Assembly (NCBI RefSeq): GCF_023145695.1
Contig: NZ_JAJHVV010000007.1
Coordinates: forward strand, 62,001 to 126,000
Length of the DNA stretch: 64,000 nucleotides
Source: Vibrio amylolyticus
GTDB taxonomy: Bacteria; Pseudomonadota; Gammaproteobacteria; Enterobacterales; Vibrionaceae
Direction of reading: 5' to 3'
The notes beneath the pieces were generated by a model. It searched no databases and was not told where the DNA came from. It worked only from the letters and a program-made list of their open reading frames with translations. A program made the position numbers and the translations under genes. Position 1 is the first letter of the stretch, and every line of letters starts with the position of its first letter. Positions 1 to 9,272 of this stretch are shown here, piece after piece.

Positions 1-629
1 GATACGTAGTTTGGGCGATAGGACGAAGCGTCTCATTTTTAATCCCATTACTTGCAGGAATTGTGGCCTATGAAGTATTGGCTCGATACTTCCTCGATGC
101 GCCTACGATTTGGGCTTACGACACATCTCTGTTTTTATTCGGCTATATTTCAGCGCTTGGTGGCGCGTACGCACAACAGAAGAAATCTCATATCAACGTT
201 GATGTCCTTTACCTTCACGTTCCTCTTATTGTGAAGCGAATTTTTAGCCTCATTACCATCATTCTAGCGGTCGGCTTTTTAGTCGTTATGACAAAAGTCT
301 GCTTTGAAAAATTCTTAGAAACCGTTGAATACGGATTCAAACGTCAATCAGAATGGGCACCAAGTGTCCACCATTTCTGGTTAATGATCAGCGTCTCTGG
401 CGTTATCTTCATCGCTGAATACAGCGTTCAATTCATCAATCATTGCTTCGCATTAATCACAGGCCGAGAGCTGCTCCCTGATGTCTACAAAGAAGAACAT
501 GCCGCACAAAATCAACCCGATAATGCCGATACTAAGCGTGTCAATCAGGTAACCACGAATAACGATGAAAAATCAGAAACACACGCTAAATCGATCAATA
601 TATCTGTAGGGAGCGAACATGGGAATTGA
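1..629 (+). CDS. TRAP transporter small permease (DctQ family), 5' partial
   Basis: Small membrane subunit of a tripartite ATP-independent periplasmic transporter, which pairs with the large DctM permease to import an acid substrate using an ion gradient. The reading frame is open from base 3 to the window edge, so the true start lies to the left. The GTG at 63 is internal to the conserved first helix and is not the start. The VAYEVLARYF segment followed by a Trp in PTIWAYD is typical of DctQ. About four hydrophobic helices are visible. The last 50 or so residues form a hydrophilic tail rich in Asn, Asp and Lys, longer than usual for the family. The gene overlaps dctM by 11 bases. The binding protein DctP is not in the window, so the substrate cannot be named. 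Confidence 0.9.
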   Translation, partial: YVVWAIGRSVSFLIPLLAGIVAYEVLARYFLDAPTIWAYDTSLFLFGYISALGGAYAQQKKSHINVDVLYLHVPLIVKRIFSLITIILAVGFLVVMTKVCFEKFLETVEYGFKRQSEWAPSVHHFWLMISVSGVIFIAEYSVQFINHCFALITGRELLPDVYKEEHAAQNQPDNADTKRVNQVTTNNDEKSETHAKSINISVGSEHGN

Positions 630-1938
630 AACACTAACAATGGTCTTATTGGCGTGCATTTTAGTCGCGTTCGCGTTGGGTGCTCAAGTAGGTCTTGCGC
701 TTGCGGGAATTGCCATGGGCATTGGCTACCTAACCTGGGGAGATACGCTGTTTAATATCATTCCTACCACGGTTGAATCAACCTTCTTTAGCTTCATTCT
801 CCTTGCTATTCCTCTCTATATCTACATGGGTCAACTGCTTACACGCTCTGGCATTGGTGATGCCATGTTTAACGCAAGCCAGTTGATGATAGGCCGTGTT
901 CGCGGTTCGTTGGCGATCAGCGTAATCGGTGTATGTTCTATGATTGGTGCAATGGTCGGTATTATCGGTGCAGGGATCATGACTTCAAGCAGCATCGCTT
1001 TAAAGCCCATGCTTGACCGAGGGTATGATAAAAAACTTGCGCTTGGCGTCATCATGGCGGGGGGATCATTAGGTATTCTTATTCCACCCAGTATCCCGAT
1101 GATTATGTTTGCCTCGGCGACTCAAAATTCAGTGGGTCGAATGTTCCTAGGGGCGCTTGGCCCAGCTTTAATCACCATTACATTGCTTATTGCTTACGTG
1201 GTGATCTCTTGTAAGTTGAAACCAAGCAGAGCGCCTCGTGATGAAGAGAACGACATTGAGGTGCCTAGCGGGCTAGAAAAATTTAATACTATTCGTGATG
1301 GCGCATCATCATTACTGTTGATTGTCGCGGTATTGGGCAGCATCATTATGGGCATCGCAACCCCTACAGAATCAGGTGCAATCGGCGTGGTTGGTGCCAT
1401 CATTCTGGCTATTTTATTTAAGCGCTTCAAACCACAAATGATGCACAAAGCTGGCGTACAAACCGCGCTTCTCGTCAGTGTAGCCATGTGGATTATTCTT
1501 GGTGCGTCAATATTCAGTAACTTCCATCTTCTAATGGGCGTACAAAACATGGTGGCTCAATTCGCGACTGGACTGGATCTTCCACCTATCATGATCATCA
1601 TCATGTTCCAAGTTATCATGCTGTTGCTGGGCTTTATTATTGATGAGTTCATTATTGTACTAATGTGCGCGCCAATATTTACACCTGTTGCGGTTATGCT
1701 TGGCTACGACCCTATTTGGTTTGGTGTATTGATGATATTAAATATTGTCATTGCCGTACAAACCCCCCCGTACGGTTTCGCGCTGTTTTATCTAAAAGGA
1801 ATTGCGCCAAAAGGCGTTACCATGATGGACATCTACCGCTCAGTTACTCCGTTTATTCTGGTTCAATTTCTTGTACTCGTCATCTGTATGGCGTTTCCAG
1901 AAACCATTCTGTGGCTGCCCAATAAAATGATGAACTGA
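619..1938 (+). CDS. TRAP transporter large permease (DctM family)
   Basis: Large channel-forming subunit of a TRAP transporter in the inner membrane. The 439-residue protein is almost entirely hydrophobic helices, and its length is normal for DctM. Family-like segments include GSLGILIPPSIPMIMFA (about residues 149-165), ATPTESGAIGVVGA and VQTPPYGFALFYL near the C terminus. It starts inside the end of the small permease gene, so translation is probably coupled. No terminator with a T-run is obvious behind it. The DctM assignment is firm; the transported acid is unknown because the binding protein is outside the window. Confidence 0.95.
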   Translation: MGIETLTMVLLACILVAFALGAQVGLALAGIAMGIGYLTWGDTLFNIIPTTVESTFFSFILLAIPLYIYMGQLLTRSGIGDAMFNASQLMIGRVRGSLAISVIGVCSMIGAMVGIIGAGIMTSSSIALKPMLDRGYDKKLALGVIMAGGSLGILIPPSIPMIMFASATQNSVGRMFLGALGPALITITLLIAYVVISCKLKPSRAPRDEENDIEVPSGLEKFNTIRDGASSLLLIVAVLGSIIMGIATPTESGAIGVVGAIILAILFKRFKPQMMHKAGVQTALLVSVAMWIILGASIFSNFHLLMGVQNMVAQFATGLDLPPIMIIIMFQVIMLLLGFIIDEFIIVLMCAPIFTPVAVMLGYDPIWFGVLMILNIVIAVQTPPYGFALFYLKGIAPKGVTMMDIYRSVTPFILVQFLVLVICMAFPETILWLPNKMMN

Positions 1939-2057
1939 CGCAAATCAGGAGGGAATTTACCTTATCAACACATGTTCCAAAAAAATACAAAGAGACAAAG
2001 CTCAAAAATATAACAACAGAAATACCGTAAGAATAGTCACTTACACAAAAAGTTACC

Positions 2058-2095
2058 GCTCCCCTTATAAACACTTTACTCATGTGAAGGGGAGC
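2058..2095. other. Inverted repeat in the dctM to serine-hydrolase gap
   Basis: GCTCCCCTT at 2058-2066 and AAGGGGAGC at 2087-2095 form a 9-bp stem with a 20-base loop. There is no T-run after it, so it is not a classical terminator. It could be a weak 3' structure of dctM or part of the leader of the next gene. The rest of the 254-base gap shows no clear gene. Confidence 0.4.
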
Positions 2096-2192
2096 TCTAC
2101 ACCTGAAGGTTATGCAAGTCTTAATTATTTAAAATACCGCTCAACAGACTTAAATGACAGCAGTCTCAGCTCAATAAAATGGAGAAATAAAG

Positions 2193-4730
2193 ATGAAAGT
2201 CTCAACTTATATTCCATTGCTGATCAGTGGAATAATGATCGTGCCCGCCAGTGCGGAATCCCTTTTTGAAGACAACTTCAATTCTGGGCTATCAAACTGG
2301 CAAAGCAGTGGAAATGTTGCTACCAATAGCAGCATTATTCTTGATGGTTTGTCGGCCTACCTTAAAGAGACTGGGCAGATAAGCAAACAGATAGACACCT
2401 CTGCTCATTCGAACCTTTCTGTCAGTTTTTATATGGCATCGAGACTGCTTGAAAGTGCCGATTACTGTTATGCCGAATACGCACTTAATGGGAGTGCCAG
2501 CTTCACACAGCTTTCGTCATTAGGAAATGGTCAAGACGATGGTAATTTTGTGTTTACCTCAAGTAGTATTTCAGACGCGACATCACTGACATTACGTTTC
2601 CGAGCAGCAACCGGTGGGGCTGATCACTGCTATGTTGAAGACGTGCTCGTCACTGGTGATGGACAACCATCAACGCCACAACCTAGTATTGATGTCGTCA
2701 GCTCAGCGAGTTTCGGTTCAATTCTCGTTGATAGCAGCGTAAGTCAAGTCGTTACCGTGACCAGTACTGGAACACAAGATTTGGCCATTAGCACAGTCTC
2801 TGGACCAAACGGTGATTTCACACTCTCCCAAGATAACTGTTCTAACGCTACGTTAAGCCAAAACCAATCTTGCGCACTGACCCTCTCTTTTTCCCCTACT
2901 TTTTCAGGCGCACACAGCAGCAGCTTAACCATTTCTAGTAACGACCCTAACAATGCAAGTGCTCTAGTATCACTATCAGGCAATGGCGTGGCCGATCAAG
3001 GCGATGGTTACGTAGAGAACTACCAACCTCTATATGGAAGCGGAAACGTCTCTAGAACGGAATTAACCCACCAAGAGCTCAACAGCAATAACCCAATCAC
3101 GTACCTGACACAAATGTCCGCCGTTGCGGTTCCAAGCGAAGCGGCGCAACCCGAGCATCAGCTCGAAGGTCGGATTCAATTAAGTTCGCCAGCAACAGCG
3201 GGTATCGGCCAGTTTACAGAGCACAAAGATACCTACCGTTACACATCCAATGCGGATGATCCTCGCAAACACATTCCAGACTTCGACTTTGAGTTTGTAC
3301 AAAGCGGGACGCACTTAATCCCAGTACAACGAGGTATCCAATTAAGTTCGCACCCATATTGGGAGTACATTTTAGAACCAGGACGTGTGTGGAAAGAGAA
3401 CTCAGACAACGGCGATTCTCGCGCTGCTCTGCCGTTTTCAATCATGCAAAAAAATTCCAACTGTGTTCACAATGGTGTCATGAGTTTTACGTTTAATAAT
3501 CAATCTATTAGTCAGGTTTCATACCAAATAGCCGCTGAAACTTGTCTTTACTACCAATTTGATATGTGGGGAAGTGTCGATGCGCAATACACACAGCAAA
3601 CCGTTACCAACAGCTTACAGATTAAACAGGCCCACCAGACGTACGAATCCAGCAAAATCGAAATGCGTCCAATCAGCGAACTTGCCACAGACTACCCAAG
3701 CTCAGGAGTAGACGCGGCTAACTTCGGTCACTCTAGCGAAGTATCACCGGATCATATGTCCGTCTTTGGGGTTTACTACAATGGGGTTCACTACTCAGGG
3801 GGATGTGAAACAAGACAAGGTACGCATCCATACTGTGACCGATTAAGAGTTCCTTCTTACTCAACCGCAAAAACAGCATTAGCAGGTACAGCGTCAATGC
3901 GTTTAGAAACCTTGTATCCCGGTTACATGGACAGTCAACTGACTGATCATATCCCTCAAGCAGGGAACGATCCTGAAGGTGATTGGGCGGATGTAACTCC
4001 GAATAATGCGATTGATATGGCAACGGGTAACTACCGCCTTTCGTCAGGTTACTTGAGTGACGAATATTCAACCGCTAACGATACCGGGTTCTTCTTAGTG
4101 CTTGATCATGCAGGTAAGCTTGATTACTCATTAAGCCGCTATCCACGTAAGGCTACACCGGGGACGTTCTTTAACTATCACACCACGGATACTTACATCG
4201 CAACCGTTGCCGCGCAAAACTACATCAAGTCTCAACGTGGCAATCAGGCGGATATCTTTGATGACATCATTGTAAATGACATCTGGACACCACTTAACGT
4301 AGATGAAGGGACAAAAGATACGCGCCGTACTTATGACTCAGAAGCGATGCCATTTGGTGGATACGGATTAACGTATTTACGAGATGATATTGTGAAGGTC
4401 GTTAAATTTACATCTATCGACCGAGGCGCCATTAACGGACAACAGATGCTTGACCCTAGTGAGCTGGAAATTGCCCTGTTTAACGACCCAACGTCACCAC
4501 CGCTGGATGTTCGCAGTGACAATAAGTACTACAGCAACAGTGTCTGGGCGAAGCAGAAAACCGTCGCGCCAGGCTGCGAAACCTACGTGCCTTATATGTC
4601 AGGTTACGGCGGTATCCAATTCGTTATGCTGCCAAATGATGTGATTTATTACTATGTCAGCGATAACAATGAATTTGCATGGGACAAAGCGATCACAGAA
4701 GCCGGTAAGCTAAACGCCTACTGTCAATAA
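2193..4730 (+). CDS. Secreted serine hydrolase (class C beta-lactamase-like) with N-terminal beta-sandwich and anchor-D-type domains
   Basis: An 845-residue exported protein. A signal peptide ends near VPASAES (about residue 22). Residues 23-150 look like a jelly-roll or carbohydrate-binding-type domain. Residues about 160-265 match the choice-of-anchor D (ASH-like) pattern, with NGDFTLSQDNC, SCALTLSFSP and LTISSNDPN. The remainder resembles the class C beta-lactamase/6-aminohexanoate-dimer hydrolase fold. It has a candidate SxxK nucleophile motif S557-T-A-K560, a downstream VTPNNAIDMATG stretch, PGTFFNYHTTDTY with Tyr662 as candidate catalytic base, GGYGLTYLRDD, and YGGIQFVMLPND near the end where a KTG-like strand would lie. 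GGAG eight bases before the ATG supports the start. Substrate is unknown: peptidoglycan, an ester, an amide or a polymer are all possible. The gene stands alone, with a terminator at 4781-4809. Confidence 0.7.
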   Translation: MKVSTYIPLLISGIMIVPASAESLFEDNFNSGLSNWQSSGNVATNSSIILDGLSAYLKETGQISKQIDTSAHSNLSVSFYMASRLLESADYCYAEYALNGSASFTQLSSLGNGQDDGNFVFTSSSISDATSLTLRFRAATGGADHCYVEDVLVTGDGQPSTPQPSIDVVSSASFGSILVDSSVSQVVTVTSTGTQDLAISTVSGPNGDFTLSQDNCSNATLSQNQSCALTLSFSPTFSGAHSSSLTISSNDPNNASALVSLSGNGVADQGDGYVENYQPLYGSGNVSRTELTHQELNSNNPITYLTQMSAVAVPSEAAQPEHQLEGRIQLSSPATAGIGQFTEHKDTYRYTSNADDPRKHIPDFDFEFVQSGTHLIPVQRGIQLSSHPYWEYILEPGRVWKENSDNGDSRAALPFSIMQKNSNCVHNGVMSFTFNNQSISQVSYQIAAETCLYYQFDMWGSVDAQYTQQTVTNSLQIKQAHQTYESSKIEMRPISELATDYPSSGVDAANFGHSSEVSPDHMSVFGVYYNGVHYSGGCETRQGTHPYCDRLRVPSYSTAKTALAGTASMRLETLYPGYMDSQLTDHIPQAGNDPEGDWADVTPNNAIDMATGNYRLSSGYLSDEYSTANDTGFFLVLDHAGKLDYSLSRYPRKATPGTFFNYHTTDTYIATVAAQNYIKSQRGNQADIFDDIIVNDIWTPLNVDEGTKDTRRTYDSEAMPFGGYGLTYLRDDIVKVVKFTSIDRGAINGQQMLDPSELEIALFNDPTSPPLDVRSDNKYYSNSVWAKQKTVAPGCETYVPYMSGYGGIQFVMLPNDVIYYYVSDNNEFAWDKAITEAGKLNAYCQ

Positions 4731-4780
4731 GCTTTACATACGTCTGATCTAAAACAGGACGATGAGCGCCCACCTAAACA

Positions 4781-4815
4781 AATGGCCAAACACAATGTGA
4801 TTGGCCATTATTCTT
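4781..4815. terminator. Convergent terminator after the serine hydrolase gene and lacI
   Basis: AATGGCCAA (4781-4789) and TTGGCCATT (4801-4809) form a 9-bp stem with an 11-base loop, followed by a T-rich tract (attcttattc). It lies between two convergent genes. Confidence 0.7.
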
Positions 4816-4898
4816 ATTCAAGTAACGCTGTTAAGTCAGTCTCTAAATAAAGCCCCCGCAGTATTCATATACCGGCTTATCAAGCGTTCAAAACGACA

Positions 4899-5912
4899 TT
4901 AACGATAAATCGATTTGGTTGATTGCCTTACGATAAGATCAATCGGTGGAAGTCGCGCTTCGTGCCTGTCACCTGAAAGAAGGTTTAATACCGACTCAGC
5001 ACACACAGCCCCAATCTCTTCAATTGGCTGACGTAGTGTGGTTAATGCCGGTGTGAAATATTTAGACTCAGGTAAGTCATCAAAACCAATCACAGACACA
5101 TCCTCAGGCACCTTGTAGCCGTTATCTGTCAGCGCTTTTATCGCACCGTAAGCCGTTTGGTCATTCGCGGCAAATATTGCCGAAAAGTGTACCTTCGATT
5201 CCAGTAGTTCAATGGTCTTTTCATACCCTGTCGCACTACCAAAATCCCCTTGCTTCACAAGCTTAGGGTTCACCTTTATTTCTGACTCAGATAACGCTCT
5301 TTTATAGCCCTCAAATCGAGCCCCTGAATCTGGTTGGCTTGCCAACCCCTTTATATGAGCAATATTGACATGACCTTGCTGAAGCAAATGCAACGTCGCT
5401 ATATAACCCCCTAAGGTATTGTCTAGATTAAGACTGCGAATATTCTTCCCTTCAAGATCATAGCCTACTGTCACAACAGGAATCGATTCAGCCGTTTTAA
5501 AAATTAGCTCTGATTTTAAATTTCCGGTGACGATGATAACCGCATCGACATTATTTTTGGTTAAGTACTCTAAAGCATGCATCTCTAGTTTACTTTGCCA
5601 GTGCCCCGTTGCGATAACCAATGAATACCCCTGAGCGATCAACGTTTTTTCCATATCGTTTAAGATACGGCTGGTATAGGGACTATCCGGATGTTGAATC
5701 AAAACACCAATCGTCATAGAACGACGATTACTCTTCTGTTGCACAGGATAACTGGGTTTATACCCTATCGTTTTTATCGCTTGTTCAATATTCTGGCTCT
5801 TGTCATCAGACACATACGTTGTGCGATTTAAAAAGCGCGATACTGTACTAGGCGAAACTCCAGCAAGTTTAGCAACATCATAAACAGTCGGTGTCTTGGT
5901 CTTTTTTGTCAT
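4899..5912 (-). CDS. LacI-family transcriptional regulator 1
   Basis: A DNA-binding repressor of the LacI/GalR family, 337 residues from the chosen start. The N-terminal helix-turn-helix is TPTVYDVAKLAGVSPSTVSR, followed by a hinge and a periplasmic-binding-protein-like sugar sensor with FAANDQTAYGAI and VIGFDDLPESKYF. The frame is open further upstream to 5978, but the ATG at 5912 has GAGGTG about eight bases before it and gives the normal short lead into the helix-turn-helix, so I chose it. It is on the same strand as, and 215 bases downstream of, the GH116 gene. That makes the GH116/epimerase pair its likely target. An inverted repeat at 6016-6038 could be an autoregulatory operator. The effector is unknown. 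Confidence 0.92.
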   Translation of the reverse strand: MTKKTKTPTVYDVAKLAGVSPSTVSRFLNRTTYVSDDKSQNIEQAIKTIGYKPSYPVQQKSNRRSMTIGVLIQHPDSPYTSRILNDMEKTLIAQGYSLVIATGHWQSKLEMHALEYLTKNNVDAVIIVTGNLKSELIFKTAESIPVVTVGYDLEGKNIRSLNLDNTLGGYIATLHLLQQGHVNIAHIKGLASQPDSGARFEGYKRALSESEIKVNPKLVKQGDFGSATGYEKTIELLESKVHFSAIFAANDQTAYGAIKALTDNGYKVPEDVSVIGFDDLPESKYFTPALTTLRQPIEEIGAVCAESVLNLLSGDRHEARLPPIDLIVRQSTKSIYR

Positions 5913-6015
5913 GTATATACACCTCATTTTAGCAAGCAAGAGACGCAGATTACTCATGAACTTCATGAATTCAATCAACGAATCGACAAAACGGGATCTT
6001 TATGGAAAGCCATTC

Positions 6016-6038
6016 GGTTAACTGGTTCCAATTTAACC
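6016..6038. promoter_or_regulatory. Candidate operator upstream of lacI 1
   Basis: GGTTAA (6016-6021) and TTAACC (6033-6038) form an inverted repeat with an 11-base spacer. Inside it, TTAACTGGTTCCAA (6018-6031) resembles a degenerate LacI-type palindrome. It lies about 105 bases upstream of the lacI 1 start. This is a sequence-pattern inference only. Confidence 0.35.
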
Positions 6039-6072
6039 AATTTTCAGTATAACGGATTTCAATAGAGCTTGT

Positions 6073-6103
6073 GTTTACTTACACTAAATAAGCGCAAGTA
6101 AAC
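6073..6103 (-). terminator. Possible hairpin after the GH116 gene
   Basis: GTTTACTT (6073-6080) and AAGTAAAC (6096-6103) can pair with a 15-base loop, just downstream of the GH116 stop on the minus strand. There is no strong T-run, so the call is weak. Confidence 0.3.
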
Positions 6104-6127
6104 GTTCATATGGCGATTATAGCGCCT

Positions 6128-9100
6128 TTACTTGTAAAGATACGCGAAGATCATGCCCGGTCTGAAATATCGACCCGCTGTGTATTTTAAGCCGGTACTC
6201 AGTAGGAACTTATGCAATTGACGCTGCTGTGAATGTTCAATAAAGGAGCCAACGGCAGCGCTAAACGCATCGCTATCGGTCGTCAAATCTGGATTCACGC
6301 GACCATCACTTAACAGGCAGTTCGCTGATTTCAACCCTTCAAGCCAAGCGTCTGCCACCTCAGCATCGATAGAGAATGCCTCTGTTAGACTTAAAACGTC
6401 GACTGCAACCGAGCAGTTAAACCCTTCTGGCGCTGCAAATGGGATCTTCGCGTACTGGTAAAGCGCGGTATAAACAGTATTCATCAAGTTTTTAGCTTGC
6501 TCATGCTTACCGGCCAAGTTTAACGCGGTGGCCACACTGAACTGAACGCCAATCCATACATCTTGAGCTTGGAACGCCTCATGCGGTGCGCCGTTCGCTA
6601 GCGTCATGTTCGCAACACCTAACTTAGGACTGTTTTTCAGGAAGTTTTGCTCGTAAACAAAATCAAGTGCACGTTCAACACGCTCTTGTGGGAACAGTCC
6701 ATCCATGCCAATCAACTTAAGGTAACTATCAGCAAGTAATGCATCGCCAAAGCTGTTATCTGAATCGAGTAGCAGGGCTTGGTACGCATCCGTAAATGCA
6801 TCTGGCGCAACTTCAGAAAGTTGCTGCTTGTTGAATAAACGCTGTTCGACTTTACTTAGTGAACTGCTACTGTCAGTTTGATTTAAGTAATCGTTTAACA
6901 GATTCTTATCATCAATCGCATTGCCCGTTAATGTTAAACCTAAGCTCTCTAACGCTTCATAGCTGTGACCAGTAAGGTGCTTCGCTTGAATAGGCGTTAC
7001 GTAGAAATGGTAATAGCCCGCTTGCTCATCCCACAAACTTTGCTCAACGGTTTCCAACGCTTGCTCTGAGCGAGTTAGGTAGCCTTGAGCGAGCTCTTTC
7101 TCACCCATCAACAATGCCAATTCATTGGCCGCTTTTAGACCCGCAGACCAAAGGCTTGCACAATAAATAGAGATGCCGTGTGACGATAAGTTATCAAACG
7201 TATCATCAGTGCCTCGTGTTAAGGGCAATGTATCCCCTTCTTCAACCAAGCTAGATAAGAACTCAATGCTCTCTTTTACTGCAGGCCAGCAAGACTCAAC
7301 AACCGACAAATCGTTGCTGTGTTTGTAGTGACGCAGAACCATTAGAATGTACTTCGGCGCTAGGTCTTTCCACTCTTTTACATTATGCCAACTGTACGCA
7401 TCAGGCTGAATGTCGTATGGACTGCCTAAATCATGAATAACTGCACCTCGAATAGCTCGGGTCCCTTGATACTTCTCATCGCACAACTCTGCATTCGGCT
7501 GATCTTCGTATTCCCAGTAGCGGCGCACCGTATCATCTTCAGCAAGAATCGCCTTAGCGAACTCTTTCATCACACAGCCATCAAGCTCAGGCAGAAGATA
7601 AAGCAGAGAGAACGAACCGTAGAAATAGACATCGAGTGAATTAAAGAACGGGTAATCCACACACTCTTTCACTAGAAACTTATCTTGGCAATCCCACACG
7701 GTTGATTCCGATAAAAACGACAAGGTATTCATTGCCATTGTCGCAAATCGAAGTGTGGTATCAGCATCAGAAATCTTTTTAGCAGTGTCCGTAATAAGCG
7801 CTTGTTGCTGCTCAATGATACGCTGCTCGATAGCGGCTAACTGAGGTAAACACTCATCTAGAATCGCTTTGGCTTTCTCTTCTTCTGAAAAGAACTGCGT
7901 ATACGCTTTTTTAGACTCCCAACCGTTCAGTGAAATCTTGCTGTGATCCATCACTTGAGCAAATCGTATTTCTGTTGACTCACCCGGTTCAAGCTCGACT
8001 TGTACGGTAACAACCGCGCTTAATGGCTCACGGCCACTGTAGATGCCTTTTGCGAACTCGTCATTTACACGACCGCTGTAAAGTGCTCGAGTCACTTGGT
8101 CTTGCACTTTTGTCGTGTAAATTGAAGACTTAGTAGATACGCACACTTTGCCCGATTCTACTTGCGCTTTATCTGCCTGCACACCATAAATCACCTGACC
8201 TTCAATATCACTTTGATAAGGTGAATCACTCGCTAAACAGACTCCCGTGAATTGGGTGTTATCATGTTCAAACGTTACCGCTTCGTGACGCTGAGCAATG
8301 GCATTTTGAGTCAATGTACACGCTGAGTCCTGAATGCCATCTCGACCTTTTTTATAGGTAGAGCCGATAAGGTTGGCGAGAGGCTGAACCAGTGTGACAA
8401 TCTGCGTTTTATCAGAACGGTTTTTCAGCTCAAAATGGTTCCAGTGTAGCGGCAGTGAACAGAGTTTTTTGTCCTCTTTCACCAGTGGGGAAACCACTTT
8501 ACGGCTGATCTTCACATCGTCAAAGCAGTCGTATTGATATTCAGACATTGGATACAGTGCTTGGTAACGAACCTGCTCACCATCAACCGATGCTATCTCT
8601 GACTTACTGCCTACCGTTAACGCGCGTGCATTTGTGGTGTTATTGATCAGTAAACCATTGAAGAAATCTAACGCAGCGTGAATTTGGGTACTGAATGAGC
8701 TTGGATCCTCATTGATAAACAGTTGTGTTTTACTCGAAAACTCTACATTCCAACGTGTGAACGCCTCTTTATTTTCTGGGTAAAACTGTCGATTAATCAA
8801 TGATGACTTAATCATTGAAATAACATCAACATCTTGAGAGAAATCGACATTTTCCCCATCGAACCTTGCCGGAAAATAATTTAAAAAAGTTTTTAACTTT
8901 TCAATATCAATTATTTCTAAGCAATCCAACCCTGTAGGAGACATCACAGAAGCGTAAAAGTCATTAAAGTGAATGTCATTTTCCGAACAGTCAATAAAAA
9001 TACCGGGAATAAAACTAAAGTTCGGTGTATCACCATTAGGGGTCAGAGTGAACGTATTGCCAATACCTCCCACTGCCATCCCCGTATTTTCTGGGGTTGT

Positions 9101-9205
9101 TGAGATTGGCGTGTACCAAGGTTGGATAAATTCAACCGCGTCGCCTTTCTGGCTTAATGTCTTTGAGCTACCTTGGTAGCTTGAATATGGAATTTTATTC
9201 ATCAT
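6128..9205 (-). CDS. GH116-type glycoside hydrolase (beta-glucosidase/glucosylceramidase-like)
   Basis: A 1025-residue cytoplasmic protein without a signal peptide. It resembles glycoside hydrolase family 116, whose members include beta-glucosidases and the non-lysosomal glucosylceramidase. The N-terminal beta-rich domain carries TPENTGMAVGGIGNTF. The C-terminal (alpha/alpha) barrel shows KECVDYPFFNSLDVYFYGSF, HDLGSPYDIQPDAYSW, WKDLAPKYILMVLRHY, GTDDTFDNLSSHGISIYC and QDVWIGVQFSVATALNLAG. Glu514 is the candidate nucleophile and the Asp667/Asp668 region the candidate acid/base, by analogy with the family. The gene starts at a doubled ATG (9205 or 9202) with only a weak GGA before it. It is divergent from an aldose epimerase-like gene and close to lacI 1. 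It is longer than many bacterial members, and the exact substrate is unproven. Confidence 0.75.
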   Translation of the reverse strand: MMNKIPYSSYQGSSKTLSQKGDAVEFIQPWYTPISTTPENTGMAVGGIGNTFTLTPNGDTPNFSFIPGIFIDCSENDIHFNDFYASVMSPTGLDCLEIIDIEKLKTFLNYFPARFDGENVDFSQDVDVISMIKSSLINRQFYPENKEAFTRWNVEFSSKTQLFINEDPSSFSTQIHAALDFFNGLLINNTTNARALTVGSKSEIASVDGEQVRYQALYPMSEYQYDCFDDVKISRKVVSPLVKEDKKLCSLPLHWNHFELKNRSDKTQIVTLVQPLANLIGSTYKKGRDGIQDSACTLTQNAIAQRHEAVTFEHDNTQFTGVCLASDSPYQSDIEGQVIYGVQADKAQVESGKVCVSTKSSIYTTKVQDQVTRALYSGRVNDEFAKGIYSGREPLSAVVTVQVELEPGESTEIRFAQVMDHSKISLNGWESKKAYTQFFSEEEKAKAILDECLPQLAAIEQRIIEQQQALITDTAKKISDADTTLRFATMAMNTLSFLSESTVWDCQDKFLVKECVDYPFFNSLDVYFYGSFSLLYLLPELDGCVMKEFAKAILAEDDTVRRYWEYEDQPNAELCDEKYQGTRAIRGAVIHDLGSPYDIQPDAYSWHNVKEWKDLAPKYILMVLRHYKHSNDLSVVESCWPAVKESIEFLSSLVEEGDTLPLTRGTDDTFDNLSSHGISIYCASLWSAGLKAANELALLMGEKELAQGYLTRSEQALETVEQSLWDEQAGYYHFYVTPIQAKHLTGHSYEALESLGLTLTGNAIDDKNLLNDYLNQTDSSSSLSKVEQRLFNKQQLSEVAPDAFTDAYQALLLDSDNSFGDALLADSYLKLIGMDGLFPQERVERALDFVYEQNFLKNSPKLGVANMTLANGAPHEAFQAQDVWIGVQFSVATALNLAGKHEQAKNLMNTVYTALYQYAKIPFAAPEGFNCSVAVDVLSLTEAFSIDAEVADAWLEGLKSANCLLSDGRVNPDLTTDSDAFSAAVGSFIEHSQQRQLHKFLLSTGLKYTAGRYFRPGMIFAYLYK

Positions 9206-9272
9206 TTTTAAAATCCAACATTGAATATTTTATTATGATTGTTACTATCTAAACCAAATGGAGATAATAACA
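9206..9272. promoter_or_regulatory. Divergent promoter region between GH116 and epimerase genes
   Basis: A 67-base AT-rich spacer separates two divergent starts and must hold promoter elements for both. I see no clean LacI-type palindrome with a central CG here, unlike the transporter and porin promoters. The two genes are probably co-regulated because they share this spacer. Confidence 0.5.

Noticed and set aside
63..65. GTG at 63 as the start of the DctQ gene
   Set aside because: The frame is open to the left edge and the conserved first helix already begins before this codon.
2084..2269. 61-residue open frame overlapping the serine hydrolase start
   Set aside because: It is in another frame of a signal-peptide gene with a clear ribosome binding site, and resembles no known protein.
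5913..5978. Longer start for LacI 1 at 5978
   Set aside because: The extra 22 residues precede the helix-turn-helix unnaturally and the ATG at 5912 has a good ribosome binding site.
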